A DNA stretch of 64,000 nt from positions 1 through 64,000 of the forward strand of contig JAKSTM010000004.1 of the NCBI GenBank assembly GCA_024402565.1, read 5' to 3'. Position 1 is the stretch's first letter. Every line of letters begins with the position of its first letter. The DNA comes from Treponema sp. (lineage in GTDB: Bacteria; Spirochaetota; Spirochaetia; Treponematales; Treponemataceae). The notes beneath the pieces are model-generated. The model saw only the letters and a program-made list of their open reading frames with translations. It made no database searches and had not been told where the DNA came from. The position numbers and the translations under genes were made by a program. Shown here piece after piece: positions 41,708 to 50,086 of this stretch.

Positions 41708-42336
41708 GTTCTTATTTCAGTTGTAATAATCTTCATAAGACTTATGGTAAAAAAGAAATCAGCTTTTCGATGGAATGTGAAAAAGGAACGTTAATAAGTC
41801 TTGTAGGTCCATCGGGTTGTGGAAAAAGTACAGTCCTTAAATTAATTTCCGGGCTTGAAAAAAATGATGATGGGTTTGTTCCTGAAATTATTCTTGACGG
41901 AAAGAATATAGAAAATGTCCCTCCGTCTAAAAGGGAAGTTGGGATGATTTTTCAAAGTGGGGCACTTTTTGATAATATGACTGTTGTGGAAAATGTTGCC
42001 TTCGGTTTGATTTCACAGGGCGAAAATAAAAAGTCCGCCTTGAAAAAAGCTTCTGAATATCTTTCAGAATTTAATCTGTTAGGATTTGAAGACAGAAAAA
42101 CAGGGACTTTATCTGGTGGTGAAAGACAAAGAGTGGCCCTGGCCAGAACATTAATCATTTCTCCAAAACTTGTCCTCATGGATGAACCTTTGTCTGCTTT
42201 GGATGCGGAATTAAGATTAAAGCTTGGAGAACAGATTCGTTTATGGCAGAAAGAATTCGGCTTTACCGCAATTATGGTTACCCATGACTTAAATGAAGCT
42301 GAAAGAATGAGTGATAAAATTGTGCGAATTAATTAA
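41704..42336 (+). CDS. thiQ: thiamin ABC transporter ATP-binding protein
   Basis: Drives thiamin uptake. Start ATG 41704, overlapping the thiP stop, gives 210 residues. Walker A GPSGCGKST, Q-loop FQSGALFDNMTV, signature LSGGERQRVALART, Walker B LVLMDEPLSALD and H-loop VTHDLNEAERMSDKI are all intact. The protein is short, lacking any C-terminal regulatory domain, as is normal for ThiQ. Its last codons overlap the start of the TatD gene. Confidence 0.94.
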   Translation: MSSYFSCNNLHKTYGKKEISFSMECEKGTLISLVGPSGCGKSTVLKLISGLEKNDDGFVPEIILDGKNIENVPPSKREVGMIFQSGALFDNMTVVENVAFGLISQGENKKSALKKASEYLSEFNLLGFEDRKTGTLSGGERQRVALARTLIISPKLVLMDEPLSALDAELRLKLGEQIRLWQKEFGFTAIMVTHDLNEAERMSDKIVRIN

Positions 42337-43090
42337 TTTTTTTGATGTCCATACACATCTTGATTTTTACAAAGATGTAGAGATTTCATCGGTTTGTGAA
42401 ATAATCAGGAATAATAAAATTAAAACATTTTCTGCAAGTGTAAATATAGAAAGTTTTGAACGGAATTTAAAACTACAAAAAATTATTGGAAAAGACCTGG
42501 TTTCTGTGACTTTTGGAGTTCATCCGTCTTATATAAAAAATCTTCCAGAAAAAGAAGCTGAAGCTTTTGATTTACTAAATCCTTATTACGAAAAAAGCGA
42601 AATTATCTCTGAAGTGGGCCTTGATTTCTTTTGGGAAAAAGATTGTCCAAAAGATATTCAGATTATGCATTTATTGATTGCTTTGGATAATGCAAACAGA
42701 AATCATAAAGTAGTGGTCCTTCACACAAAAGGAGCAGAATCAGAAATATATGAAATATTAAAAGACTTTCCGGACTGTAAACCAGTTATCCACTGGTACG
42801 ATGGGCCTGTTGAGATTTATAAAAAGTTTCTGGAAAAGAATTATCCTCAAACTTTTGGCTGTGAACTTAAATATTCTGATTCTATTAAATCTTTATTGAA
42901 ATTGACTCCTTTAGAATTAATTCTTCCTGAAACAGATAACCCTACAGGCGAGCCTTGGCTTGGTGGAAAAAATAATAGCCCAAGTTTAATTAAAAGAATT
43001 TACGAAAATATTTCTGAAGTTTTACAAAAAGATTTAGATGAGATGAAAGTTCTTTTAAATGAAAATTGTAAAAGATTATTATTACAATAA
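42311..43090 (+). CDS. TatD-family metal-dependent hydrolase
   Basis: An amidohydrolase-fold protein of up to 259 residues. Metal ligands are visible in FFDVHTHLDFY, SEVGLDFFW, VVLHTKGAE, VIHWYDG and LPETDNP. Members include 3'-5' DNA exonucleases. The GTG at 42311 or the TTG at 42320 must be used, as no ATG precedes the His-x-His motif; either start overlaps the end of thiQ, so translation is coupled. TatD proteins are not known to act in thiamin uptake, so the link may be only positional. It ends 9 bp inside the convergent PilZ gene. Confidence 0.83.
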   Translation: MIKLCELINFFDVHTHLDFYKDVEISSVCEIIRNNKIKTFSASVNIESFERNLKLQKIIGKDLVSVTFGVHPSYIKNLPEKEAEAFDLLNPYYEKSEIISEVGLDFFWEKDCPKDIQIMHLLIALDNANRNHKVVVLHTKGAESEIYEILKDFPDCKPVIHWYDGPVEIYKKFLEKNYPQTFGCELKYSDSIKSLLKLTPLELILPETDNPTGEPWLGGKNNSPSLIKRIYENISEVLQKDLDEMKVLLNENCKRLLLQ

Positions 43091-44008
43091 ATCGGAGTTA
43101 TGATCATCCGAGTCTGAATCTGGAAGTTCTTCAAGACCTTCGAAATCTGTGTTTTCAGCGAATCCGTATTCTCCAGAATTTTCTCCTTTCTTTTCAGGGG
43201 CTTTAGAATAGTCTTCCTTGTCTAAAGGGACTCCGACAAATTCTGTCATAAGGTTTGCCTGAATCTTTTGTCTGATAAAGTCGCGGATCATGCTTTTGCT
43301 TGAATAAGCTAAGCCTTGACCAAAAAGCATAACAACGATTTTTTTGTTGTCAATCTCACGTTTCATCAATACGACAATGGAGCCTGAAAAAGATAAATCT
43401 TCCAGATGGAGGTGCATTCGGTGAACTGATTTGTCTTCGAAAAGAGGCAATTGGTGATCGTTAATGTAACAGGAAATTCCCACAGATGAAATATTCTGAA
43501 TCATAAGGGGAACTGTTTTGGTGTTAATGTCTATATCAGCATAAATGCGGGCATCACGGCCACAGTCTGCACGTACATATTTTCTTTTTCCCATGGCACC
43601 GTTCATTTCAAGAATGGCCAGGAAAATTTCTACCATTGAGTTTAAGTCTGGTGTGTACTGAATAAAACCTGCAGGAAGCTGAACATGGAGAAGAAAGTTT
43701 TCACGTTCAGGTTTTGGAGCATACTGACTTATTACTCCAAAAAATATGGTAGAAAGAACTTCATCTTCTTCAAATGACTTTGCAAAACGGAACCATTCTT
43801 TGAATGAAAGTTCCTTACTGTCAATGTTTATAAAACAAATTGAATCAGGATATTTTCTTAGAATTGGTTTAACCATTCTGAAATTGTCGATAGAATAAAC
43901 TTCATATTCATTGGCTGTGAGTCTAGGAATAATGGTGTTTGTTACATAATAGGGAGGTGATACAAAGAAAACTTTTCTCCCCATTACAGTATTGTCGTGC
44001 AAATTCAT
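43082..44008 (-). CDS. PilZ-domain protein with receiver-like N-terminus
   Basis: A 308-residue probable c-di-GMP effector. The PilZ signature is split as RKYVRADC (Arg-x3-Arg, about 158-165) and NISSVGISCYI (Asn-x-Ser-x-x-Gly, about 185-195), both intact. Residues 1-150 look like a receiver-type alpha/beta fold (KVFFVSPPYYV, SICFINID, LSTIFFGV) without the acidic phospho-site pair. The C-terminal 50 residues are acidic and disordered. PilZ proteins in treponemes affect motility and attachment. It is a single gene, convergent with the TatD gene. Confidence 0.85.
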   Translation of the reverse strand: MNLHDNTVMGRKVFFVSPPYYVTNTIIPRLTANEYEVYSIDNFRMVKPILRKYPDSICFINIDSKELSFKEWFRFAKSFEEDEVLSTIFFGVISQYAPKPERENFLLHVQLPAGFIQYTPDLNSMVEIFLAILEMNGAMGKRKYVRADCGRDARIYADIDINTKTVPLMIQNISSVGISCYINDHQLPLFEDKSVHRMHLHLEDLSFSGSIVVLMKREIDNKKIVVMLFGQGLAYSSKSMIRDFIRQKIQANLMTEFVGVPLDKEDYSKAPEKKGENSGEYGFAENTDFEGLEELPDSDSDDHNSDLL

Positions 44009-44083
44009 CTTATAAATTTTACAATGAAAGCTCTAATAAGTCAAATTGAACTAGTTTGTATTAAAACTAAAATAGGAACCAGC

Positions 44084-44109
44084 GGGCCCTTCGACCTTTC
44101 GAAGGGCCC
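44084..44109 (-). repeat. 11-bp perfect hairpin after the symporter gene
   Basis: GGGCCCTTCGA and TCGAAGGGCCC pair around CCTT. The stem shares GGGCCCTTCGA with the REP-like repeats at 2.9, 4.0 and 5.9 kb. Located 8 bp past the symporter stop, it may act as a terminator for that gene, though no T-run follows. Confidence 0.6.
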
Positions 44110-44117
44110 ATTTGTTT

Positions 44118-45695
44118 TTAGTTTTCGTCTGGAAGAGAAACTTTTTTAGAAACTGTTACTTTTTCTTCGTAACAATTGAAGATTTCATCTAATTTTTCTT
44201 TGTTCATTTTCTTTGAAATAAGGCTTACAAGTGGCACGATGATAAGTCCGCCGATCATAGCGAAAGAACCAGAGTGGATACTTGTTTTGAACATGAGGGC
44301 AAAGAATGGTGGGAATGATGCAACGTTTACACCAGCCATAGAGAATACGAACTGTGTAATTGCAAGACCTGTTCCCCAGATGAAACAAACAACTGTTGAA
44401 GTTTTTGTAACACCTTTCCAGTAAAGTGAAAGAAGGTATGGAGCAAGGAATGCACCTGCAAGTCCACCCCAAGAAACACCCATCATCTGAGCGATGAAAG
44501 TAACGCCAGGGTTAGCATCTTTGATTACTGCAATAACAGCCGAAACGATGATGAAGAACACGATGAATATACGCATGATCAAAACCTGTTTCTTTTCTGT
44601 CATTTCTTTCTTGCTTGCAGGTTTAATGATGTCCAGTGTGAATGTAGAGCTTGATGTAAGAACCAGTGAAGAAAGAGTAGACATTGAAGCTGAAAGAACT
44701 AGGACGATAACTACAGCAATAAGAATTGGTGAAAGAGTTGAAAGCATTTTTGGAATGATTGTGTCAAAAAGAGGCTTTCCTGCAGCACTCAGTTCTACAC
44801 CATAAAGGCGTCCGAAACCACCGAGGAAGTAACATCCACCGGCTACGATAATTGCGAATACTGTAGAAATGATAGTTCCTTTCTGAATGTCTTTTTCACT
44901 CTTGATTGCATAGAACTTACCAACCATCTGTGGAAGTCCCCATGTACCAAGTGAAGTAAGGATTACAACGAAAAGGAGGAATACAGGATCTGGTCCGAAG
45001 AATGATGTATAAGCACCACCTGTCCAGCCGGCAGCAGGAACAGCTGAAAGTTTCTGTGTTGCAGCAAGAAGTCCACCATTCTGACCAATAACTGCAAGGA
45101 TTACTGCGACGATACCAACCAGCATAATAATTCCCTGAATAAAGTCATTGATTGCTGTTGCCATGTATCCACCAAAGATTACATAGAAACTTGTGAGAAC
45201 TGCCATAACAAGAATTACTACCCAGTAAGGAATGTTGAAAACAAGCCCGAAGAGGGAAGAAAGTCCGTTGTACAGAGATGCTGTATATGGAATAAGGAAT
45301 ATGAATACGATAAGTGATGCTACAATTTTAAGAGGTACTGAATCAAATCTTTTTCCGAAGAAGTCAGGCATTGTTTTTGCATCGATATGCTGAGACATAA
45401 TACGTGTTCTTCTTCCAAGAATATTCCAGGCAAGGAGAGATCCGATAAATGCATTTCCAAGACCTGCCCATGTTGAAGCAAGACCGAAAAGCCATCCAAA
45501 CTGACCTGCATAACCTACGAAGATAACTGCAGAAAAATAAGATGTTCCGAAAGCAAAGGCTGTAAGCCATGGACCTACAGAACGTCCTCCAAGAACAAAT
45601 CCGTTTACGTCTGTAGAATTTTTTCTACAGTACAGACCGATACCAACCATGACTGCAAAGTATGCAACCAGGATGATAAGTGTTAATGCTATCAT
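44118..45695 (-). CDS. sodium/solute symporter (SSS family)
   Basis: A 525-residue membrane protein with about 13 helices. FVLGGRSVGPWLTAFAFGTSYFSA (about 33-56) and GGYMATAINDFIQGIIML (about 175-192) are SSS-family landmarks, closest in character to proline (PutP) and pantothenate symporters. The C-terminus is short and charged. It is the second gene of a transcript after the DRE-TIM lyase gene, separated by 118 bp of AT-rich inverted repeat. The substrate cannot be fixed; linkage to an aldolase-like enzyme hints at a carboxylate or amino acid. Confidence 0.85.
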   Translation of the reverse strand: MIALTLIILVAYFAVMVGIGLYCRKNSTDVNGFVLGGRSVGPWLTAFAFGTSYFSAVIFVGYAGQFGWLFGLASTWAGLGNAFIGSLLAWNILGRRTRIMSQHIDAKTMPDFFGKRFDSVPLKIVASLIVFIFLIPYTASLYNGLSSLFGLVFNIPYWVVILVMAVLTSFYVIFGGYMATAINDFIQGIIMLVGIVAVILAVIGQNGGLLAATQKLSAVPAAGWTGGAYTSFFGPDPVFLLFVVILTSLGTWGLPQMVGKFYAIKSEKDIQKGTIISTVFAIIVAGGCYFLGGFGRLYGVELSAAGKPLFDTIIPKMLSTLSPILIAVVIVLVLSASMSTLSSLVLTSSSTFTLDIIKPASKKEMTEKKQVLIMRIFIVFFIIVSAVIAVIKDANPGVTFIAQMMGVSWGGLAGAFLAPYLLSLYWKGVTKTSTVVCFIWGTGLAITQFVFSMAGVNVASFPPFFALMFKTSIHSGSFAMIGGLIIVPLVSLISKKMNKEKLDEIFNCYEEKVTVSKKVSLPDEN

Positions 45696-45712
45696 TTATA
45701 ACCTCCAATTAA

Positions 45713-45812
45713 TAATTCATAATTAATAATTCACAATTCACAATATAAAAATAGTTATTTGGTAAAATGTGAATTATATATTGTGCATTTTGCATTGTGA
45801 ATTGTGCATTGC
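45713..45812 (-). repeat. AT-rich inverted repeat (AATTCACAATTCACAAT type)
   Basis: ATTCACAATTCACAATAT near 45727-45744 is matched in inverted form by ATATTGTGC and GCATTGTGAATTGTG at 45778-45807. The repeat is rich in AAT/TTA units with stops in most frames. It lies between the lyase and symporter genes. Confidence 0.65.
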
Positions 45813-45813
45813 T

Positions 45814-46794
45814 TTAGTCTTCTGCCACAACCTGTTTGTAGAATTCGATGTAGTCTTCACGTTTTTCTTTTGTGAAAGCAATGGCTGTACGAGGGTGCTG
45901 GTTCAACTGACCTGTCATCATGTACTGAAGATCGTAACCCCATACAATACCGTCTTTCTTCATCTTATTGATGTGGTTTTCGATGAACTGAATAACAGGG
46001 AAAGTCTTGTATTTAGGGTTTTTAAGGAAGCCAAGGAGAAGTTCCATAGAACAGTTACCGGCACCACGTCCCATTCCGCCGTATGTTGCGTCCAGGTAGT
46101 CTACGCCGTCACCACAGCATTCTATTGTATTTGCGAATGCAAGCTGCATATTGTTGTGAGCATGGATACCGATTGCTTTTCCGTATTTTTTACCTGCTTC
46201 TGTGTAAATATCTGCAACACGGGCCATTGCTTCAGGATAGATAGAACCGTATGAGTCTACAATGTAGATACAGTCAACATTTGATTTTCCAAGAAGATCC
46301 AGAGCTACTTTAATGTCTGATTCCTGACCTGAAGAAATAGCCATGATGTTACATGTTACTTCATATCCTTTTTCCTTTGCATCTTCGATCATTTCGATTG
46401 CTGTAGGGATTGTGTTCAGGTATGTAGCAACACGAATCATGTCGATAGGAGAGTCCGATTTTTTTAAGATGTCCTGTTTGTAGTTACAGCGTCCAACGTC
46501 TGCCATAACAGCAAGCTTTACAGGACCGCCTTCTGTGTCACCAAGAACCTTACGGATATCATCGTCGTTACAAAACTTCCATTTTCCGAATTTTGATGCG
46601 TCAAAAAGTTCTTTATCGGCTTTATAGCCCAGTTCCATATAGTCTACACCTGCTTTGATGTTTGTCTGGTACAGGTCACGTACGCATTCGTCTGTAAAAA
46701 AGAAGTCATTAACCAGGCCACCGTCGCGGATTGTTGCGTCCAGTACTTTAATGCTTGGTCTGAAGTCCATAAGTTTTGATAATTCTTTTGCCAT
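45814..46794 (-). CDS. DRE-TIM metallolyase (4-hydroxy-2-oxovalerate aldolase-like)
   Basis: A 326-residue TIM-barrel enzyme of the HMG-CoA lyase/aldolase superfamily. The N-terminal motif KVLDATIRDGGLVNDF carries the Arg-Asp pair for metal and enolate. GIHAHNNMQLAFAN (about 215-228) supplies the two metal His, and DATYGGMGRGAGNCSMELLL (about 240-260) the phosphate/CoA-loop region. It lacks the DmpG dimerisation domain for acetaldehyde dehydrogenase. The substrate is unknown: a 2-keto-acid or pyruvate aldol reaction is expected from the superfamily. The gene is co-directional with the symporter. Confidence 0.85.
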   Translation of the reverse strand: MAKELSKLMDFRPSIKVLDATIRDGGLVNDFFFTDECVRDLYQTNIKAGVDYMELGYKADKELFDASKFGKWKFCNDDDIRKVLGDTEGGPVKLAVMADVGRCNYKQDILKKSDSPIDMIRVATYLNTIPTAIEMIEDAKEKGYEVTCNIMAISSGQESDIKVALDLLGKSNVDCIYIVDSYGSIYPEAMARVADIYTEAGKKYGKAIGIHAHNNMQLAFANTIECCGDGVDYLDATYGGMGRGAGNCSMELLLGFLKNPKYKTFPVIQFIENHINKMKKDGIVWGYDLQYMMTGQLNQHPRTAIAFTKEKREDYIEFYKQVVAED

Positions 46795-46903
46795 TTAATT
46801 TTCCTCTATAATAATTATCTTAACGGGGCTTATGGGGGAAATCCACCAAAATGTTCTGTTTGAGGGGGTATTTCAGCCAAAATATTGTCATTTTTACAAA
46901 AAT

Positions 46904-46934
46904 TCGTTACCCTGTAGATATTGATGGGTAACGA
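46904..46934 (+). promoter_or_regulatory. palindrome over the birA start codon (candidate BirA operator)
   Basis: TTCGTTACCC and GGGTAACGAA (10-bp arms) flank a 13-bp spacer that contains the ATG at 46924. Size and half-site pattern (nnCGTTACCC) recall the TTGTAAACC-N14/15-GGTTTACAA biotin operators bound by bifunctional BirA proteins. The encoded protein has the required helix-turn-helix, so autorepression is plausible. No second copy is visible before bioY. Confidence 0.5.
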
Positions 46935-47898
46935 AAAACCTTCTACAAAGAATCAGGTCCTCAAAATCCTTCGTGAAATGGCAAAAAAAGAGCCGGAAAA
47001 AACAGTTTCGGGTGAAAATCTTGCTGAAATAACAGGGTTTTCCCGTGTTTCTGTATGGAAAGCAATTCAGTCTTTGCAGAATTCTGGTTATGAGATTGAA
47101 TCTGGGAAAACCGGGTATCGACTGGTTCACGAACGACAGGATTCTGTAATGCCCTTTGAATTCGGTGAAAACGAAGCTCAGGTTGTTTTTATAGAAGAAA
47201 CTTCATCTACCATGGATGAAGCCCGTAAAATCGCCTTTGAAAGGATGAATAATCCTGAACCTAAGGTGGATTCTGGATTAGAAGTGTCTTACGGGAAAAG
47301 AGCTGCTGCTTTAGGACGAAAGCCTGTAATTGTTACCTGTGACCGCCAGACAGACGGAAAAGATCGGAAGGGAAACAAGTGGATTTCAGAGAAAGGGAGC
47401 CTGGCATTTACTTTGGTAACAGAAGTTTCACTTCCTGCATCAAAAGCAAGTCGTATGGTTCTTGCAGCTCAGGTTACAGTTGCAAATACACTAAAAGCGC
47501 TTACTGGTCGTTCTTATGATCTTAAGTGGCCAAATGAAATCTGGGATGAGACTGGAAAAGTTGGTGGAGTTCTAGATGAAGTTTTTGTTTCCGGAAACAG
47601 GACGAAATGGATAAACCTAGGAATCGGGATAAATATTGTAAATAAGTTTTCCCGAAAGGATTTTTTGAAGACTTTCATGACTATGTATAAAGAGATTGAA
47701 AACAAAGTGGTGAAATATCCTGAAATCCTTGTGGCTGAATGGAATTATTACTGTTCAGACATAAATAAAAAAGTTCGGAACAGTTCCGACGGTTTTCAAG
47801 GCATTTTTATAGGTGCTGATGATGCAGGATTTGGACTGATAAAAAACTCTGGAGGAGATGTAATGCGTCTTACGCCAGGGGAAAGTCAGCTTATTTAA
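46924..47898 (+). CDS. birA: bifunctional biotin-protein ligase/repressor
   Basis: Activates biotin as biotinyl-AMP and attaches it to carboxylase carrier domains. Start ATG 46924 gives 324 residues; no good ribosome site is visible. The N-terminal helix-turn-helix (about 8-62) includes LAEITGFSRVSVWKAIQSLQ. The ligase domain shows EETSSTMDEARK, the adenylate loop VTCDRQTDGKDRKGNKW, KWPNEIWDETGKVGGVLDE and INLGIGINI. The loop replaces the usual Gly-Arg-Gly-Arg-x-Gly-Arg with Gly-Lys-Asp-Arg-Lys-Gly-Asn. A 30-residue insertion (about 100-125) precedes it. It leads the biotin uptake genes bioY, bioM and bioN. Confidence 0.92.
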   Translation: MGNEKPSTKNQVLKILREMAKKEPEKTVSGENLAEITGFSRVSVWKAIQSLQNSGYEIESGKTGYRLVHERQDSVMPFEFGENEAQVVFIEETSSTMDEARKIAFERMNNPEPKVDSGLEVSYGKRAAALGRKPVIVTCDRQTDGKDRKGNKWISEKGSLAFTLVTEVSLPASKASRMVLAAQVTVANTLKALTGRSYDLKWPNEIWDETGKVGGVLDEVFVSGNRTKWINLGIGINIVNKFSRKDFLKTFMTMYKEIENKVVKYPEILVAEWNYYCSDINKKVRNSSDGFQGIFIGADDAGFGLIKNSGGDVMRLTPGESQLI

Positions 47899-47946
47899 TA
47901 AATAAAAAATAAAAAATAATAAATAATAGGTAATAAGTAATAAGTA
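47897..47946 (+). repeat. stop-rich AT microsatellite before bioY
   Basis: Runs of TAAATAAAAAATAA followed by TAATAGGTAATAAGTAATAA, the core unit of the repeat family shared with five other intergenic sites of this window. Confidence 0.7.
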
Positions 47947-48011
47947 ATTGTTCGAGGCGGGAAAAATTATTATTTATTATCTCTTAATTATTATTTAAAA
48001 AAGGGGTTTTT

Positions 48012-48587
48012 ATGAACAACAACAAAAAAAATGGAAAAAATTTGAAAGGGATGGTTCTGGCGGCTTTGTTTGCTGCTTTGATAAGTAGTGCTGCATTCTT
48101 CCATATTCCTCTTCCAGGCGGGGTTCCAATCGTTCTTCAGGATATGCTGGCTCTTTTGTCTGGTATGCTTCTGGGACCTGTTTGGGGAACACTTTCAGTT
48201 TTTGTATTTCTTGTTTTAGGTGCAATCGGTCTTCCAGTTTATTCTGGAAAAGCCGGAATCCAGGTAATTATTTCGGGCCCAACAGGCGGTTTCCTTGTGG
48301 GATACATGCTTGGTGCTCTTGCAGCAGGTCTTTTCTTAAGATTCCTTTTGAATCCAAATAAAAACCATTCTGCAGCAAAAAAATGGATTATGTGTGTTTG
48401 TGCTGCTGTGCTTGCTGAAGCTGTTCTTTTTGCCTGCGGACTTGGTGGATTTGTTCGTGTTACCGGAAAAGGAATGGACGCTGCAGTAAAAGCTTGTGTA
48501 ATTCCTTTTATACCTGGAATGATCATTAAAACAACTCTTAATGTTATTCTTACAGGAACTCTTCGTAATAGAATTATTAAGAATTAA
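48012..48587 (+). CDS. bioY: biotin transporter S component BioY
   Basis: The substrate-binding membrane subunit of the biotin ECF transporter, 191 residues and about six helices. Family features are FHIPLPGGVPIVLQDMLALLSGMLLGPVWG (about 26-55) and GPTGGFLVGYMLGALAAG (about 88-105). A long, Asn/Lys-rich N-terminus precedes helix 1. RBS AAGGGG lies 6 nt upstream. It is followed by ATPase and T-component genes, and its dependence on them is supported by this order. Confidence 0.94.
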   Translation: MNNNKKNGKNLKGMVLAALFAALISSAAFFHIPLPGGVPIVLQDMLALLSGMLLGPVWGTLSVFVFLVLGAIGLPVYSGKAGIQVIISGPTGGFLVGYMLGALAAGLFLRFLLNPNKNHSAAKKWIMCVCAAVLAEAVLFACGLGGFVRVTGKGMDAAVKACVIPFIPGMIIKTTLNVILTGTLRNRIIKN

Positions 48588-48598
48588 TAATTAAGAGA

Positions 48599-48638
48599 TA
48601 ATAGGTAATAATTATTATTTCTTACTTATTACCTATTA
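48599..48638 (+). repeat. 13-bp inverted repeat between bioY and bioM
   Basis: TAATAGGTAATAA (48599-48611) and TTATTACCTATTA (48626-48638) pair perfectly. The arms are units of the stop-rich AT repeat in opposite orientation. A hairpin here could favour bioY over bioMN messenger. Confidence 0.65.
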
Positions 48639-48670
48639 TTTAGTATTTATATTTTTATTTTTAGTTGAAA

Positions 48671-49393
48671 ATGTTAAAGGTTGAATGTGTAAGTAAAAGT
48701 TTCTCGGAAGAAACAATGGCTCTTACGGATGTAAGTTTTTCAGTGAAAAGCGGTGAGTTCGTTTTGATTGCAGGTTCAAACGGGTCCGGAAAAACAGTTC
48801 TTATGAATCTAATTGCAGGTTTGGATGATCCGACTGAAGGAAATATCGAAGTAGAAGGTGAAGCGGGGCTTGTTTTTCAGGATGCTGACTGTCAGATTCT
48901 TGGGGAAACTCCTTATGAAGATGTGGCCTTTGGTGTAAAAAATCAGGGAGTCAAAAAATCTGAATTAAAAGAAAAGGTTGAAGACGCTTTGAACCGATGC
49001 GGAATTATTCATAAAAAAGATTCTCCTGCCAGAACCATGAGCGGTGGGGAAAAACGCCGTCTTGCAGTGGCTGGAATTATTGCCATGAACCGTGATCTTA
49101 TTATTTTTGATGAACCTTTTGCAAACCTGGATTACCCTGGTGTAAAAAATGTCTGCCGGATATTAAAACAGCTTAAAGAAGAAAAGAAAACTGTTTTGGT
49201 CCTGACCCATGAAACTGAAAAAATTATAGGTCTTTGTGATCGATTTATTGTACTTGATAAAGGAGAAATTCGCTTTGACGGAACTCCTTTGGAAGGTCTT
49301 AAACAGAATCTTGAAGACTGGAGTATACGTAATCCTTTGGGGAATGGAGTGGAACCGACTGAAGAAAAACTAAAGGAACTTTTATGGCTATAA
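48671..49393 (+). CDS. bioM: biotin ECF transporter ATPase BioM
   Basis: Energises biotin uptake, 240 residues from ATG 48671. Walker A GSNGSGKTVLMNLIAG (about 35-50), Q-loop VFQDADCQILGETPYEDVAFG (the ECF-type Q-helix region), signature TMSGGEKRRLAVAGI and Walker B LIIFDEPFANLD are intact. The ATG lacks a clear ribosome site, so translation may depend on bioY. Its last 10 bp overlap bioN. Confidence 0.92.
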   Translation: MLKVECVSKSFSEETMALTDVSFSVKSGEFVLIAGSNGSGKTVLMNLIAGLDDPTEGNIEVEGEAGLVFQDADCQILGETPYEDVAFGVKNQGVKKSELKEKVEDALNRCGIIHKKDSPARTMSGGEKRRLAVAGIIAMNRDLIIFDEPFANLDYPGVKNVCRILKQLKEEKKTVLVLTHETEKIIGLCDRFIVLDKGEIRFDGTPLEGLKQNLEDWSIRNPLGNGVEPTEEKLKELLWL

Positions 49394-50052
49394 AACTTTT
49401 CTGCTATCGGAAAGGAAATTCTATTCTTCATAAAATCCCGGCATTGATAAAAATACTGTTTATGATGGTATTTTGTGTTACATGTTTTCTTGGCGGGCAG
49501 ATGGAAATATCAGAAGAAATATTCCAAAAATGGGTATTAATCCAGCTTTTGTACTGCAGTTGTATATGCATTTTACTGTTTTTTTTAGGTAAAGGTAAAT
49601 TTTCAACTGTATTACAAATGAAGTGGGTTTTATGGTTCGGGCTTCTTGTCACTGTTTTTAGAATATATCCTGATTACAAAAATGGACTTCTTGCAGGCGG
49701 ACTTTATACAATCCGCTTCTTCTTTGCAAGCTTTGCCTGTCAGCTTATTTTTGAGACTACTTCAAGTCTTGAAATACGTGAAGGCTTTGAAGATGTTCAT
49801 AAAGTAGTTTGTAAAGTTTTACCATTTATGAAGAACATAAATCTTGCTTTTGTTATTTCACTTGCAGTGACTTTTATTCCTGAAGTTTTTGAAACCTGGA
49901 ATAAAGTAAGGCTTGCTAAAAAGGCTAGGCAAGGAAAGAATCGGAGATTTTTTCAGAATCTTTTAGTTGAAATTACAGCACTTTTAAGTGTACTTCTTGG
50001 ACTTGCTGAAACAAAAAGAAAAGCGATTTTGAATCGGGGTTTTTCGATATAA
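49384..50052 (+). CDS. bioN: biotin ECF transporter T component BioN
   Basis: The coupling membrane protein of the ECF module, 222 residues and about five helices. The cytoplasmic EcfT motifs are seen as RLAKKARQGKNRRFFQ (about 177-192) and AETKRKAILNRGF near the C-terminus, which correspond to the Ala-Arg-Gly boxes that dock on the ATPase. The start overlaps bioM by 10 bp. With bioY and bioM it completes a dedicated rather than shared ECF transporter. Confidence 0.9.
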   Translation: MAIKLFCYRKGNSILHKIPALIKILFMMVFCVTCFLGGQMEISEEIFQKWVLIQLLYCSCICILLFFLGKGKFSTVLQMKWVLWFGLLVTVFRIYPDYKNGLLAGGLYTIRFFFASFACQLIFETTSSLEIREGFEDVHKVVCKVLPFMKNINLAFVISLAVTFIPEVFETWNKVRLAKKARQGKNRRFFQNLLVEITALLSVLLGLAETKRKAILNRGFSI

Positions 50053-50086
50053 GATTATTTTCTAAAATTATGTTATAATAAAATTT

